This document shows positions 63,786 through 64,000 of a stretch of DNA of 64,000 nt, piece after piece (within the stretch, counting starts at the first letter, position 1; every line of letters starts with the position of its first letter). Under the pieces are notes generated by a model. It saw only the letters and a list, made by a program, of their open reading frames with translations, was not told the origin of the DNA and ran no database searches. The translations under genes were made by a program, and so were the position numbers. Origin of the DNA: Propionispira raffinosivorans DSM 20765 (lineage in GTDB: Bacteria; Bacillota; Negativicutes; Selenomonadales; Selenomonadaceae); the NCBI RefSeq assembly GCF_000381065.1, contig NZ_KB905855.1, positions 35,096 to 99,095 of the forward strand. The letters run 5' to 3'.

Positions 63786-64000
63786 CCACCGGCTTAGCCG
63801 GCGGAATCGACGGTTTTGACTTTAGTCGAAAAAAAATCCCTGTTACAATAAATGCAGGTCTAGCCAACCGCATAAAAAATAACAGGGAGGTCTTTATCAT
63901 GCAAGATAAAGATATACAAAGTTTAGAACATACTAAGTGGAGATGTCAATATCATATTGTTTTTGCGCCTAAATATCGTCGGATGGAAATTTATGGAGAA
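63786..64000 (+). mobile_element. IS200/IS605-type insertion sequence, left end (cut by the window edge)
   Basis: The left end holds the hairpin CCACCGGCT-T-AGCCGGCGG (63786-63804), the subterminal imperfect palindrome bound by TnpA. The 5' UTR follows with an inverted repeat CCCTGTTA (63838-63845) / TAACAGGG (63880-63887), then tnpA. The exact boundary cannot be fixed; it is probably just left of the palindrome. Confidence 0.85.
63899..64000 (+). CDS. tnpA: IS200-type transposase TnpA, N-terminal 34 residues
   Basis: Y1 HUH single-strand transposase of IS200/IS605. The start MQDKDIQSLEHTKWRCQYHI is typical of the IS200 branch, followed by VFAPKYRRMEIYGE. The gene runs off the window, so the HUH motif and catalytic Tyr are not seen. 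The Shine-Dalgarno CAGGGAGG at 63883-63890 lies partly within the 3' arm of the inverted repeat at 63838-63887. Confidence 0.9.
   Translation, partial: MQDKDIQSLEHTKWRCQYHIVFAPKYRRMEIYGE

Overview
The window is a gene-dense, AT-rich stretch of bacterial chromosome from the Bacillota. Evidence for this is T-box control of aromatic genes, PyrR-type attenuation of a pyr operon with PyrK/PyrDB, SepF, a yybP-ykoY leader, many TTG/GTG starts behind strong Shine-Dalgarno sites, and intrinsic terminators after most genes. The gene flavour (large type-I-like glutamine synthetase, SAP/Cys-rich small protein, U32 peptidase operon) makes the Negativicutes my best guess, but nothing here proves it. Almost all of the window is core genome; the only clear mobile DNA is the start of an IS200-type element at the right edge.

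Layout. 1-2600: end of an ArgA-like acetyltransferase, then a tyrosine T-box driving aroF-tyrA. 2700-6450: UPF0158 protein, Bax-inhibitor-like membrane protein, secreted SGNH hydrolase (minus strand), corrinoid adenosyltransferase. 6600-15000: ilvD, trmL, murB, a DJ-1/PfpI protein behind a long palindrome, a beta-CASP nuclease, typA with a leader terminator, sepF. 15100-20800: pepD, then a minus-strand operon of an ABC-type binding protein, a U32 protein and a class III aminotransferase. 21000-31900: dnaE, acyltransferase, SIMPL/metallopeptidase pair, ASCH-like protein, KimA-like permease, LysE-type exporter. 32300-38530: two tRNA-Leu(CAA), an L,D-transpeptidase, polA-mutM-coaE-lytic transglycosylase. 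38530-48520: two promoter/PyrR-attenuator modules followed by pyrB-pyrC-carA-carB-pyrK-pyrD-pyrF-pyrE, a complete route from bicarbonate/glutamine to UMP. 48650-54600: SAP-like protein, an internally duplicated unknown protein, thiD, a seven-tRNA cluster with a tandem Gly-Cys-Leu duplication, HD protein, CxxC protein, rmuC. 54640-63600: glutamine synthetase with a structured leader, 3D-domain cell-wall protein, Mn-riboswitch/TerC, tRNA-Lys, a leader with two promoter-terminator units before a DUF3311/SSS transporter pair and an M20 amidohydrolase, DUF523, PPK2. 63786-64000: IS200-like element.

The strongest theme is RNA-level control. Besides the T-box, the Mn riboswitch and the two PyrR attenuators, four other genes (typA, the CxxC protein, glutamine synthetase, and the DUF3311-symporter pair) have a recognisable sigma-A promoter followed almost at once by an intrinsic terminator upstream of the ribosome binding site. 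Two of these leaders carry a small hairpin with an A..G.. hexaloop overlapping the 5' arm of the terminator, which is reminiscent of ANTAR-protein antitermination targets. I consider this the most worthwhile lead in the window; it is inference from sequence patterns only.
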